Below are positions 8,346 through 15,345 of a DNA stretch of 64,000 nt, in pieces; within the stretch, counting starts at the first letter, position 1; each line of letters opens with the position of its first letter. Source of the DNA: Phenylobacterium haematophilum. Lineage in GTDB: Bacteria > Pseudomonadota > Alphaproteobacteria > Caulobacterales > Caulobacteraceae. The notes beneath the pieces were generated by a model, which worked only from the letters and a program-made list of their open reading frames with translations, had not been told where the DNA came from and did no database searches. The stretch covers positions 1 through 64,000 of the forward strand of contig NZ_JACIDK010000001.1 in assembly GCF_014196295.1 (NCBI RefSeq), in the 5' to 3' direction. A program made the translations under genes and the position numbers.

Positions 8346-8553
8346 CAGCTATATGACTCCCATTTGGCGGGAGCACGTGGATTGTCACCCAAACTTCCAG
8401 TCGCGAAGCGCCATAATAAACCCTCATCGCGATGAGTTAATATTACGCGTCATCTGTCAGGCTGTCCATGAATTCATATTGCCTGCCATAACGATGTCGG
8501 CATTTCTCGAGAAGGGGCCTGTAAATATTGTGACGCGCGATGCGCCACTACGT
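8320..8553. other. A/T-rich intergenic island without a recognisable gene
   Basis: About 230 bases with clearly lower GC than the surroundings, holding a 14-bp perfect palindrome CTCATCGCGATGAG (8423-8436) and many A/T runs. A plus-strand frame from 8353 can be translated, but it has no ribosome-binding site, no recognisable motif, and overlaps the pncC end. Composition and the truncated frame beside it suggest a scar of past insertion or deletion. Confidence 0.45.
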
Positions 8554-9060
8554 TTAGGCGGCGATCGATTCCAGCAGGCCAAGTCCGGTCCTCAGGCAGG
8601 CGAGGCGCACTCGGGCCCGGCTGGCGTCTCCGAAGCGGCGCACCTCCACCACCGGGGCGGCGCCGCGCCGCTGCAGCCCAAAAAAGACCAGCCCCGCTTC
8701 CTCCTCCGGCGCCCCCGGCCCGGCGAAGCCGGTGACCGACAGCGCCAGATCGGCGTCCGACTGGGCGAGCGCCCCCTCGACCATCGCCGCCGCCACCGGC
8801 TCGGAGACTGCGCCGTGCCGCGCCAGCAGGTCGTCCGGGACGCCTAGCTGGCGGGCCTTGGCTGCGTCGGTGTAGGTGACGAAACCGCGGTCGAAGCCGT
8901 GCGCGCAGCCTTCGATGTCAGTCAGCACCGCCGCCAGCAGGCCGCCCGTACAGCTCTCGGCCAGCGCGACGGTCCAGCGTCGTCCGCAGACCCCCGCCAT
9001 CACCTGCTCGGCAAGCCGATGGACGTCCGTCGGCAGGCCATTTTGGAACGTCTCGATCAT
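8554..9060 (-). CDS. pncC: CinA-family nicotinamide-nucleotide amidohydrolase
   Basis: A 168-aa stand-alone CinA C-terminal domain, which deamidates NMN to NaMN in pyridine-nucleotide salvage. Motifs: VALAESCTGGLLAAVLTDIEG (residues ~28-48), the region around YTDAAKARQLGV, and DLALSVTGFAGPG near 115. The ATG at 9060 fits the domain N terminus. A minus-strand GGAAC-N16-GGTT lies ~50-75 bases upstream, so stress control is possible. Confidence 0.88.
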   Translation of the reverse strand: MIETFQNGLPTDVHRLAEQVMAGVCGRRWTVALAESCTGGLLAAVLTDIEGCAHGFDRGFVTYTDAAKARQLGVPDDLLARHGAVSEPVAAAMVEGALAQSDADLALSVTGFAGPGAPEEEAGLVFFGLQRRGAAPVVEVRRFGDASRARVRLACLRTGLGLLESIAA

Positions 9061-9112
9061 ATTGCTACGCCGCCCTAGCTGCTCCGTCCCGGCGGGATTT
9101 GACGATGAACCT

Positions 9113-9137
9113 AACCGCCGGCCTTCCCAGCGGTTCC
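9113..9137 (-). promoter_or_regulatory. Candidate sigma-EcfG promoter for pncC
   Basis: Minus-strand GGAAC (9133-9137), 16-base spacer, GGTT (9113-9116), one mismatch from CGTT. The predicted start is about 45 nt before the pncC ATG. Confidence 0.42.
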
Positions 9138-9429
9138 GCTCCGCTCCGCACTGCGCCATGAGCGCCAGCGCCCCTCACGTGGAACCGACCCGCCGGCCTC
9201 GCGCTGATCCTCTTGGCCATATGGTTGCGCGTGCGCGGATCGCCTGAGAGCAAGGCCGTCGCTGACCCGCACACGAAGACTGGAAACGACTAGCAGGGCC
9301 AGAACGTCCGCCAGAGCGGTCGACGTCACGCCTGCGAATATCAAATGTTGATGCCGGCGACGGGCTGACGCGCCTAGCTTCTCCGGCGTCGGACCGACGA
9401 CCCCTCCTCAATCCCTGGCGTCGTGCCGT

Positions 9430-9458
9430 GACCCGCTCCCTAACGGGGGCGGGTCTTT
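9430..9458 (+). terminator. Orphan terminator-like hairpin in a long gene-free stretch
   Basis: GACCCGCTCCC-TAAC-GGGGGCGGGTC folds into an 11-bp stem (one G-T pair) followed by only three T residues. No upstream plus-strand gene is visible. The 661-bp stretch 9061-9721 otherwise contains only candidate promoters and a second hairpin, so an unannotated small RNA ending here is possible but unsupported. Confidence 0.35.
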
Positions 9459-9599
9459 GCGCCGAATCCGATATCGGTCAGCCGGACATCGCCGAGCACC
9501 CGACGGCGACACCGCCTATTTCGGAGGCGGCGGTAGCCGCTTGCGGGCCCGATATGCCAACACTGTACTTCCCAAGCGTCGAGCGCGGGCTACGCGCGG

Positions 9600-9624
9600 G
9601 GAACGCAGGCGGGCCGCGGGAGTT
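9600..9624 (+). promoter_or_regulatory. Candidate sigma-EcfG promoter for the DUF3606 gene
   Basis: GGAAC (9600-9604), 16-base spacer, AGTT (9621-9624), one mismatch in the -10. The leader would be ~90 nt and contain the 10-bp hairpin at 9668-9702. Confidence 0.4.
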
Positions 9625-9667
9625 TGAGACCGGTCGGGATGTCCCTTCCTGGCGACCCGTGAAAGCG

Positions 9668-9702
9668 CCCCGCTCCGCAGATTAGCCCCATTCGGAGCGG
9701 GG
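9668..9702 (+). promoter_or_regulatory. Perfect 10-bp stem-loop in the DUF3606 leader
   Basis: CCCCGCTCCG, a 15-base loop, CGGAGCGGGG, ending 20 bases before the start codon and just 5' of the AAGG ribosome-binding site. No T-tract follows, so it is more likely a leader structure or mRNA-stability element than a terminator. Confidence 0.45.
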
Positions 9703-9721
9703 ATATTTCAAAGGCAGGCTC

Positions 9722-9904
9722 ATGTCCGAGGACAACGGCGATGAAGCCGCCCACCGCCCGGCGGCCAGCGAAGACAGCGGCGAACTGCAGTACCTGGCGA
9801 GCAAGCACAAGATCACGACGCAGCAGGCGCAGGATTTGATCCGCAAGCACGGCGACAATAGAGCGGCGCTGGATGAGGCCGCTGCGCGCCTGCGCAGCAC
9901 CTGA
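9722..9904 (+). CDS. DUF3606 domain small protein
   Basis: A 60-aa hydrophilic protein. Residues 21-58 (ELQYLASKHKITTQQAQDLI then RKHGDNRAALDEAAARL) match the short helical DUF3606 domain common in alphaproteobacterial stress regions. The start follows AAGGCAGGCTC. Function is not known. The leader hairpin and upstream promoter-like motif suggest regulated expression. Confidence 0.75.
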   Translation: MSEDNGDEAAHRPAASEDSGELQYLASKHKITTQQAQDLIRKHGDNRAALDEAAARLRST

Positions 9905-10053
9905 AGCTCTCCCCCGCGGACCATAAGCCGCTTTGCCAGGCGGCGTTTTGGACCGGAAAGCGGACCCACTCCATCAAATGCGAACGCGCTCGCGCCGCGC
10001 CGAAACCATTCTTCGGCCGTGGCGTTCTCGGGGGCCATCTGGAGGCTGGAACG

Positions 10054-10338
10054 ATGCGAGTGGAGTTTACGGTTTGCGAGTCGGCAGGCCGCTGGCGCGT
10101 AAAGTGGGGAGCGACGAGTCCTCTGATCTGCGGTGACTTCGACAAGGCCGTGCGGGCCGCCGAAAACTTGGCGCGCGCCGCCGCCGAGCGGGGTGAGAAG
10201 GGCGTCGTGACCATCTTGCGTGACGGTGATCGCCGGGACACCAGGATTTTCGCCCCGGAGGGGAGCCGCGGCCCGCCTCGGACCGTCTACGAACCCGAGC
10301 AAGACTGGAGAAACGTGCCCCAAGCGCGGCCGGCCTAG
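10054..10338 (+). CDS. Small hypothetical protein, DUF2188-like
   Basis: A 94-aa protein. Residues 1-60 (RVEFTVCESAGRWRVKWGA, FDKAVRAAENLARAAAERGE, GVVTILRDG) resemble the short strand-helix-strand pattern of DUF2188-type proteins. The tail is polar and disordered. The start codon follows GGAGGCTGGAACG. Neighbours are DUF3606 and a small membrane protein, all typical of stress regions. No function can be assigned. Confidence 0.65.
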   Translation: MRVEFTVCESAGRWRVKWGATSPLICGDFDKAVRAAENLARAAAERGEKGVVTILRDGDRRDTRIFAPEGSRGPPRTVYEPEQDWRNVPQARPA

Positions 10339-10372
10339 GCCTTGGGCGGGGGCGACGCGGTCGCCCCCGTTT

Positions 10373-10534
10373 CTAGAAGACGCCGGCGCGCTGGCCGATG
10401 AAGATGATCGCAAGGACGATCAACACGACCTGGATGATCCAGTTCAGGGGGGAGGGGATCGGCATCTTCTGCAAGGCGAAGAGCGCCAGGGCGAGGAGAA
10501 CGACGACGACGAGGATCAGGATCAGAATGGACAT
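10373..10534 (-). CDS. Small membrane protein (53 aa)
   Basis: A short hydrophobic protein starting MSILILILVVVVLLALAL, with a polar turn (QKMPIPSPLNW) and a second hydrophobic helix ending IIFIGQRAGVF, so two membrane segments. Similar tiny Thivi_2564-like membrane proteins are widespread in Caulobacterales. It is divergent from katE. A near-consensus sigma-EcfG motif ends only 8 bases before the ATG, which would make the mRNA nearly leaderless. Confidence 0.7.
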   Translation of the reverse strand: MSILILILVVVVLLALALFALQKMPIPSPLNWIIQVVLIVLAIIFIGQRAGVF

Positions 10535-10542
10535 GACACCCA

Positions 10543-10567
10543 AACCTGCACCGTGATCGGAGGTTCC
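10543..10567 (-). promoter_or_regulatory. Candidate sigma-EcfG promoter for the 53-aa membrane protein
   Basis: Minus-strand GGAAC (10563-10567), 16-base spacer, GGTT (10543-10546). Its distance to the ATG at 10534 leaves almost no leader. Confidence 0.42.
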
Positions 10568-10662
10568 ATTCCACCGAGTTGGCGCGCGAACTGGCCGCAA
10601 AGTGCGACCAAACTCTCCGCCCCGCGTTTCCGGTCCATCACCTCACGCAAGGACCGGTTCCC

Positions 10663-12756
10663 ATGGCGACTGCCAATGAACGCGCCGCGCGCGCGCCGAC
10701 GACCGCTGTCGGCGCCGGCGGCGAAACACACCAGAGCGCAAGCGCGCCCGACGCCCGACTGACCACCAACCACGGCGTCCCGATCAGCGACAACCAGAAC
10801 TCCCTGAAGGGCGGGCGGCGAGGCCCGACCCTGCTGGAAGACTTCGTATTGCGCGAAAAGATCCAGCATTTCGACCATGAGCGTATCCCCGAGCGGATCG
10901 TCCATGCCCGGGGGTCGGCGGCTCACGGCTTCTTCGAACTGACGGAGTCACTGGGCGACGTCACCCGCGCCAAGGTCCTGACAGAGGTGGGCGAGAAGAC
11001 CGAGGTGTTCGTACGCTTCTCGACCGTCGCGGGCGGGGCCGGGTCGGTCGATACGCCGCGCGACGTGCGAGGCTTTGCGGTCAAGCTCTACACCAAGGAG
11101 GGCAACTGGGACCTCGTCGGCAACAACATCCCGGTGTTCTTCATCCAAGACGCCATGAAGTTCCCCGATCTGGTGCATTCGGTGAAGATGGAGGCCGACC
11201 GCGGCTATCCCCAGGCCGCGAGCGCTCACGACACCTTCTGGGACTTCGTCGGCCTGATGCCTGAGACCACCCACATGATCATGTGGGCGATGTCCGACCG
11301 CGCCATTCCGCGCTCGTTCCGGATGATGGAGGGGTTCGGCGTCAACACGTTCCGACTGCTCAACGACGCCGATGAGGCGACGTTCGTGAAGTTCCATTGG
11401 CGCCCCAAACTTGGGCTGCAGTCCACCTGCTGGGATGAGGCGGTGAAGATCGCTGGCGCGGATCCGGACTATCAGCGGCGCGATCTCCATGAGGCGATCG
11501 AGCGTGGCGACTTCCCAGAGTGGGAGTTCGGGGTCCAGCTGCTGTCGCAGCAGGAGGCGGACGCCTTGCCCTTCGACATCCTAGACGCGACCAAGGTCAT
11601 CCCGGAGGAGTTGGTCCCGATCCGCGTGGTCGGCCGCCTCGTCCTCAACCGCAACCCCGACAACTTCTTCGCCGAGACCGAGCAGGCCGCGTTCCTGCCG
11701 ACCAACGTGCCGCCCGGCATAGACTTTTCAGAGGACCCCCTGCTGCAAGGACGGCTGTTCTCGTACCAGGACACCCAGCTGTCGCGTCTCGGCACCGTCA
11801 ACTTCCACCAGATCCCGATCAATCGCGCCAAGGGCTGCCCGTTCCAGAACCTGCAGCGCGACGGCAAGATGCAGACCCAGGTCCCGCAGGGGCGAGCGAA
11901 CTACGAGCCCAACAGCCTGGCCGAGCACGGCGAGATCGGCGGTCCCCGCGAGGATCCGGAAGGAGGCTTCCGAAGCTTTGCGCTCCCGCTGGAGGAGACC
12001 AAGGTGCGCTTGCGCGCCGAGACGTTCGCCGACCACTACAGTCATGCGCGGCTGTTCTACCGCTCGCAGAGCGCCGTCGAACAGGCGCATCTGGCGAGCG
12101 CCATCGTCTTCGAGCTCTCGAAGGTGGAGATCGAAGCGATCCGGGTGCGGGTGATGGCCAACCTGCGCAACGTCGACGAAGACCTCGCAGCGCGGGTGGC
12201 GGCTGGGTTGAACATGGAGTTGCCGCCCAAGTCCAAGCCTGCGGCCGAACCGACCGACATGGCGCCATCGCCGGGACTGCGGCTGATCGACAAGTACCCG
12301 GCCACCCTCAAGGGGCGCGCGGTGGCGATCCTCGTCACCGACGGAGCGGACAGCGGCGTAGTGGACGACGTGCGCACGGCGGTCGAGGCGGCTGGCGGAG
12401 CGGTCAAGGTCATCGCCCCCAAGATCGGCGGCGTGACCCTGAGCGACGGCGTCGCCCTCAAGGCGGACGGCCAGTTGGCCGGCTCGCCGTCCGTGCTGTT
12501 CGACGCCGTCGCCCTGGCGCTCTCGGAGGAGGGCTGCGCGGAGTTGCTGAAGGAGAGCGCGGCGACCGACTTCGTGCAGAACGCCTTCGTCCATCTAAAG
12601 GCGATCGGCTTCACGCCCCAGGCTAAGCCGCTGCTCGACAAAGCCGGGGTCGAGCCGGACGCAGGCATAGTCGAACTCGGCGCGGCGAAGTCCTTCGTAG
12701 TGCCGGCCAGCACCCGGCAGTGGGATCGCGAGCCGAAGGTACGGTTGCTGGCCTAG
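10663..12756 (+). CDS. katE: Catalase HPII (large-subunit, clade 2, with C-terminal DJ-1/PfpI-like domain)
   Basis: A 697-aa heme catalase, the length of HPII-type enzymes. Landmarks: FDHERIPERIVHARGSAAHG with the catalytic His near residue 85, RFSTVAGGAGSVDTPRDVRG, VFFIQDAMKFPDLVHSVK, and LFSYQDTQLSRLG with the proximal heme Tyr. Residues ~540-690 form the flavodoxin/DJ-1-like domain (GRAVAILVTDGADSG). ATG 10663 is chosen because AAGGA lies eight bases upstream and the family N terminus fits. Its TAG overlaps the stop of the convergent FAD gene within CCTAGG. Confidence 0.95.
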   Translation: MATANERAARAPTTAVGAGGETHQSASAPDARLTTNHGVPISDNQNSLKGGRRGPTLLEDFVLREKIQHFDHERIPERIVHARGSAAHGFFELTESLGDVTRAKVLTEVGEKTEVFVRFSTVAGGAGSVDTPRDVRGFAVKLYTKEGNWDLVGNNIPVFFIQDAMKFPDLVHSVKMEADRGYPQAASAHDTFWDFVGLMPETTHMIMWAMSDRAIPRSFRMMEGFGVNTFRLLNDADEATFVKFHWRPKLGLQSTCWDEAVKIAGADPDYQRRDLHEAIERGDFPEWEFGVQLLSQQEADALPFDILDATKVIPEELVPIRVVGRLVLNRNPDNFFAETEQAAFLPTNVPPGIDFSEDPLLQGRLFSYQDTQLSRLGTVNFHQIPINRAKGCPFQNLQRDGKMQTQVPQGRANYEPNSLAEHGEIGGPREDPEGGFRSFALPLEETKVRLRAETFADHYSHARLFYRSQSAVEQAHLASAIVFELSKVEIEAIRVRVMANLRNVDEDLAARVAAGLNMELPPKSKPAAEPTDMAPSPGLRLIDKYPATLKGRAVAILVTDGADSGVVDDVRTAVEAAGGAVKVIAPKIGGVTLSDGVALKADGQLAGSPSVLFDAVALALSEEGCAELLKESAATDFVQNAFVHLKAIGFTPQAKPLLDKAGVEPDAGIVELGAAKSFVVPASTRQWDREPKVRLLA

Positions 12757-13988
12757 GCGTTCTCATGCTGGCTCTCAAAGCGATAGGGGGAGAAATCAGC
12801 CAACATCGGGCTGGGCGCTCCCGCTATCGCGCCCGCGATCAGTTCGGCGGCCAGACGCGCGAAGCTGACGCCGTTGCCGCCGAACCCCGCGGCGAGCCAG
12901 ATCCGCTCGAAGCCCCGCACCGACCCGATAGCCGGCAAGCCGTCGGGGGAAGACCCGAACGTCGCGCCCCAGGCGCAATCGGGTGAAAGCGGCGGACCGC
13001 CCACAAGGCCGGCGCCCCTTCGCGCAAGCGCGACGGCCTTGGCCTCGATCGCATGGTCGCGGGCCTCGGGATCGGCGGAGGGTTCATCCTCGCCGCCGAT
13101 GACGAGGCGGCCGTCACGCGTCGTGCGCGCATAAAGATAAGGTTGAGCCGCCTCCCAGATCAGCGCGTTCTCCCGCCATCGCGGCAAGCTTCCAGGCGCT
13201 GTCGCGATCGCAAAGCTCGAGCTGAGCGTGAAACTGCTTGGGAGCGCGGGTCGGGCGGCCTCATAGCCCGTCGCCAACACCACGTGTCTGGCCCTCAGCG
13301 TGGCGTTCTCGGTGACGAGGCGGACCTCGTCGGCCGCCGATTCCAAGGCAAGAACATCGGCGGGGTAGGTCGCCGTCGCGCCGCGACGGCGGGCCGTGGC
13401 GAGCAGCCCGAGGGTCAGCGCCATGGGGTCCACCTCGAACGCGCCCTGCGAGAGGATCGCCGGTCGTTCGGGAATGCCGAAGCGTTCAGCCACCGGTTTG
13501 GCGGGGAGGTAAGTCGACGGCAGGCCGGCGCGGCGCCGGGCGGCGGCTTCCGCGCGCAGGCCGTCGTCATCGAGCAGGTCGCCGGCGAGGTAGAGCTCAG
13601 GGCGCTCGAGCCAACCACAGTCGATGCGAAGGGCCTTCAGATCGGCGCTCAGCGATTCTACCGCCGCCTTGACGCTGCGCCACCGGCGCACGGAGGGCGC
13701 CCAGCCGATCTGTTCCGCCAAGTGCGTCAGCGGGGTGTCGGCCCCCCACATCACCAAAGCTGTCGAGGCTGACGTGGCGCCGTGGCTGGGGGCGCGCCGA
13801 TCGAGGATCGCAACGCTCAAGCCTTGGCGCGTCAGACGTTCCGCCAGCATCGCCCCCATGATCCCGGCGCCCACGATGGCGACGTCATGGACGCCGTCGT
13901 CGACCGCGTCGCTCGCGCCGGCGTCGGCGTCGGAGGTGTTCCAGCAGGGGCGCCCGCCGCGCAGGTCCAGTCGAGCCGTCAAACCCAT
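12753..13988 (-). CDS. FAD-dependent oxidoreductase, DAO family
   Basis: A 411-aa flavoprotein. The dinucleotide-binding motif DVAIVGAGIMGAMLAERLTR lies at residues ~36-56, preceded by the LDLRGGRPCW segment seen in a subfamily of amino-acid/glycine oxidase-like enzymes. The C-terminal FAD-contacting region has WGATFGSSPDGLPAIGSVRG and WLAAGFGGNGVSFA. The ATG at 13988 is preferred to the TTG one codon upstream. Substrate unknown; the D-amino-acid oxidase/sarcosine oxidase fold predicts oxidation of an amine or amino acid with H2O2 release, interesting next to katE. Confidence 0.82.
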   Translation of the reverse strand: MGLTARLDLRGGRPCWNTSDADAGASDAVDDGVHDVAIVGAGIMGAMLAERLTRQGLSVAILDRRAPSHGATSASTALVMWGADTPLTHLAEQIGWAPSVRRWRSVKAAVESLSADLKALRIDCGWLERPELYLAGDLLDDDGLRAEAAARRRAGLPSTYLPAKPVAERFGIPERPAILSQGAFEVDPMALTLGLLATARRRGATATYPADVLALESAADEVRLVTENATLRARHVVLATGYEAARPALPSSFTLSSSFAIATAPGSLPRWRENALIWEAAQPYLYARTTRDGRLVIGGEDEPSADPEARDHAIEAKAVALARRGAGLVGGPPLSPDCAWGATFGSSPDGLPAIGSVRGFERIWLAAGFGGNGVSFARLAAELIAGAIAGAPSPMLADFSPYRFESQHENA

Positions 13989-14174
13989 CAAAGCCCGTCC
14001 TCGTTCACCACGAGGCCGTGTTGCGCCTCAGGAATCCCTCAACGCGCAGCGCCGCGAACGGTCGCAAGCGTCCGGTCGCACGCATGCGCCCCCGATCGCT
14101 GGGATCGGAGGCGCGCCTGTGCAGGCGGCTGAGCGCGGGAGAGGCGTTCGCCCACCTTCGCGGCAGGCGAAGGG

Positions 14175-14717
14175 TCAGTGAGCGCCAGGCCGACCGAGCT
14201 CGGCCATGAGCTCCTCTTTGCGAGCCTTCAGCTGCTCGCCCATTTGCTCAAGGTCCTCGTCGCCCTTCTTGGCCTGGGAGAACAGCCCGCCAGGCTGCTC
14301 CTCCTCCTTCACGTGGTGCTTGATGTACTCGCCCAGCACCTTGACCTTGGCGTCGTAAAACTCGTCGGACGGCTTCATCGCCTCGATTTCGGCGATCATC
14401 TTCTTGGCCGAGTCGTGCTCGACATAGGCCTCATCGAGCAGATCGTCCTCCACCTCTCCCCGCTCGGCAGGATAGAAGATCTCCTCTTCGATGCGGGTGT
14501 GGACCTTGAGCGCCAGGGCGATCTTGTTGAACAGCGCCAGGCGGTCCTTGTCGCTTTCCAACTGCTCGTACTCGTCGAACCACTCCTCCACCTCGCGGTG
14601 ATCCTGCTTGAGCAGGCTGATCGCCAGGGGATCGCGCCGACCGGTGCGGCGCGTGCGGCGCGGGGCGGCGCGCGAAGCGGTTTTGGACTTTGCCGTGGAT
14701 TTTGCAGCGGTGGCCAT
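14175..14717 (-). CDS. Hemerythrin HHE domain protein
   Basis: A 180-aa protein with a Lys/Arg/Ala-rich N-terminal tail (residues 1-28) followed by a four-helix hemerythrin-like domain. Metal-ligand positions: LLKQDHREVEEWFDEYE, HTRIEEEIFYPA, YVEHDSAKKMIAEIE and YIKHHVKEEE. It probably binds a di-iron centre and senses or buffers O2 or reactive species. It is downstream of the Gln/Arg-rich gene and likely shares its sigma-EcfG promoter, with a hairpin between them. Confidence 0.88.
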   Translation of the reverse strand: MATAAKSTAKSKTASRAAPRRTRRTGRRDPLAISLLKQDHREVEEWFDEYEQLESDKDRLALFNKIALALKVHTRIEEEIFYPAERGEVEDDLLDEAYVEHDSAKKMIAEIEAMKPSDEFYDAKVKVLGEYIKHHVKEEEQPGGLFSQAKKGDEDLEQMGEQLKARKEELMAELGRPGAH

Positions 14718-14751
14718 GACCTTCCTTTCGATAGGTTTGGACGGGGCGGGT

Positions 14752-14776
14752 GGCGGAACGGAAAAGCCGCTCCGCC
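14752..14776 (-). terminator. Intercistronic hairpin between the Gln-rich and hemerythrin genes
   Basis: GGCGGAACGG, 5-base loop, CCGCTCCGCC: a 10-bp stem with one mismatch in the 68-bp gap. There is no U-tract in the minus direction, so partial attenuation or RNA processing is more likely than full termination. Confidence 0.3.
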
Positions 14777-14785
14777 GGAACTCCC

Positions 14786-15010
14786 TCAGCGCGGCCCTGC
14801 GCCGCGCTCAACGTCGTCGGCGCCGCGATCTTGGCGCTCGACCTGGGCGTCGCGGTCCTGGCGCGCGTCGTCCTGGCGCTCTTCCGGACGCTGTCCGTCC
14901 TGACGGAAGCTGCGTTCTTCGCCCTGCGACTGCTGACCGTCCTGGGGCCGCTGGCCGTCCTGTTGCGCGGTGACGTTGGCGGGATTGGTGTCCGGGTTCT
15001 GCTGGTTCAT
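14786..15010 (-). CDS. Gln/Arg/Asp-rich disordered small protein
   Basis: A 74-aa protein starting MNQQNPDTNPANV and continuing with imperfect repeats of the type QDGQRPQ, QDGQRPEER and RQDRDAQ. It has no hydrophobic core, so it is probably intrinsically disordered. AAGGAGACAACG precedes the ATG, a very strong ribosome-binding site. A perfect sigma-EcfG promoter lies 27-51 bases upstream. Such hydrophilins often act in desiccation or osmotic stress; that is an inference from composition. Confidence 0.72.
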   Translation of the reverse strand: MNQQNPDTNPANVTAQQDGQRPQDGQQSQGEERSFRQDGQRPEERQDDARQDRDAQVERQDRGADDVERGAGPR

Positions 15011-15036
15011 CGTTGTCTCCTTTTGGGTAGGAGCCC

Positions 15037-15061
15037 AACGGCCGCGGGCCGAGCGCGTTCC
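15037..15061 (-). promoter_or_regulatory. Perfect sigma-EcfG promoter for the Gln-rich gene and hemerythrin gene
   Basis: Minus-strand GGAAC (15057-15061), 16-base spacer, CGTT (15037-15040), an exact consensus match placed about 20 bases before the strong ribosome-binding site. Confidence 0.75.
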
Positions 15062-15076
15062 TGTTGCCAAGCTATA

Positions 15077-15107
15077 ATGATAAATAAATACAGTGTACTA
15101 TTATCAT
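15077..15107. repeat. A/T-rich inverted repeat in a divergent promoter region
   Basis: ATGATAA-N17-TTATCAT within an unusually A/T-rich 50-base patch (15065-15115), between the Gln-rich gene and the HWE kinase. It could be an operator or a UP-like element. The remainder of the 335-bp gap 15011-15345 shows no gene. Confidence 0.4.
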
Positions 15108-15345
15108 ATGTTAATTCACGGGCGGTCGGGTGCGCGCGCGGCGCGGCGCATGGCTTGCGGCGGTGCCATGCGCGAGCCCGGCGCCTCGATCCGCGCGCGT
15201 GTCTTTCGGGTGCCGGGTTATCAAATGTGGAGATGTCCGCGCGCAAGGCGCGATAGAATGCGCCTGGTCGGCCGACCAGGCGCCGGAATGATGAGCGCAG
15301 GTCGGATTTGTCGCGCGCGACGCGCAATGGCTAGAGGGCTTGGGA

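Noticed and set aside
8438..8446. TAATATTAC, identical to the geminivirus-type replication nick site
   Set aside because: Nine bases in an A/T-rich patch occur easily by chance; there is no flanking stem and no Rep gene.
8353..8847. 164-codon plus-strand frame across the A/T-rich patch
   Set aside because: It runs over the pncC coding region on the opposite strand, has no ribosome-binding site and no family resemblance.
9428..9685. 85-codon plus-strand frame in the gene-free stretch
   Set aside because: It starts inside a terminator-like hairpin, lacks a ribosome-binding site and looks like random high-GC translation.
10338..10662. A sigma-EcfG promoter for katE
   Set aside because: No GGAAC on the plus strand was found between 10338 and 10662; katE control is therefore left open.
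13992..14174. Small plus-strand frames between the FAD gene and the hemerythrin gene
   Set aside because: They are extensions of antisense frames from both neighbours without ribosome-binding sites; the gap is only ~180 bases.
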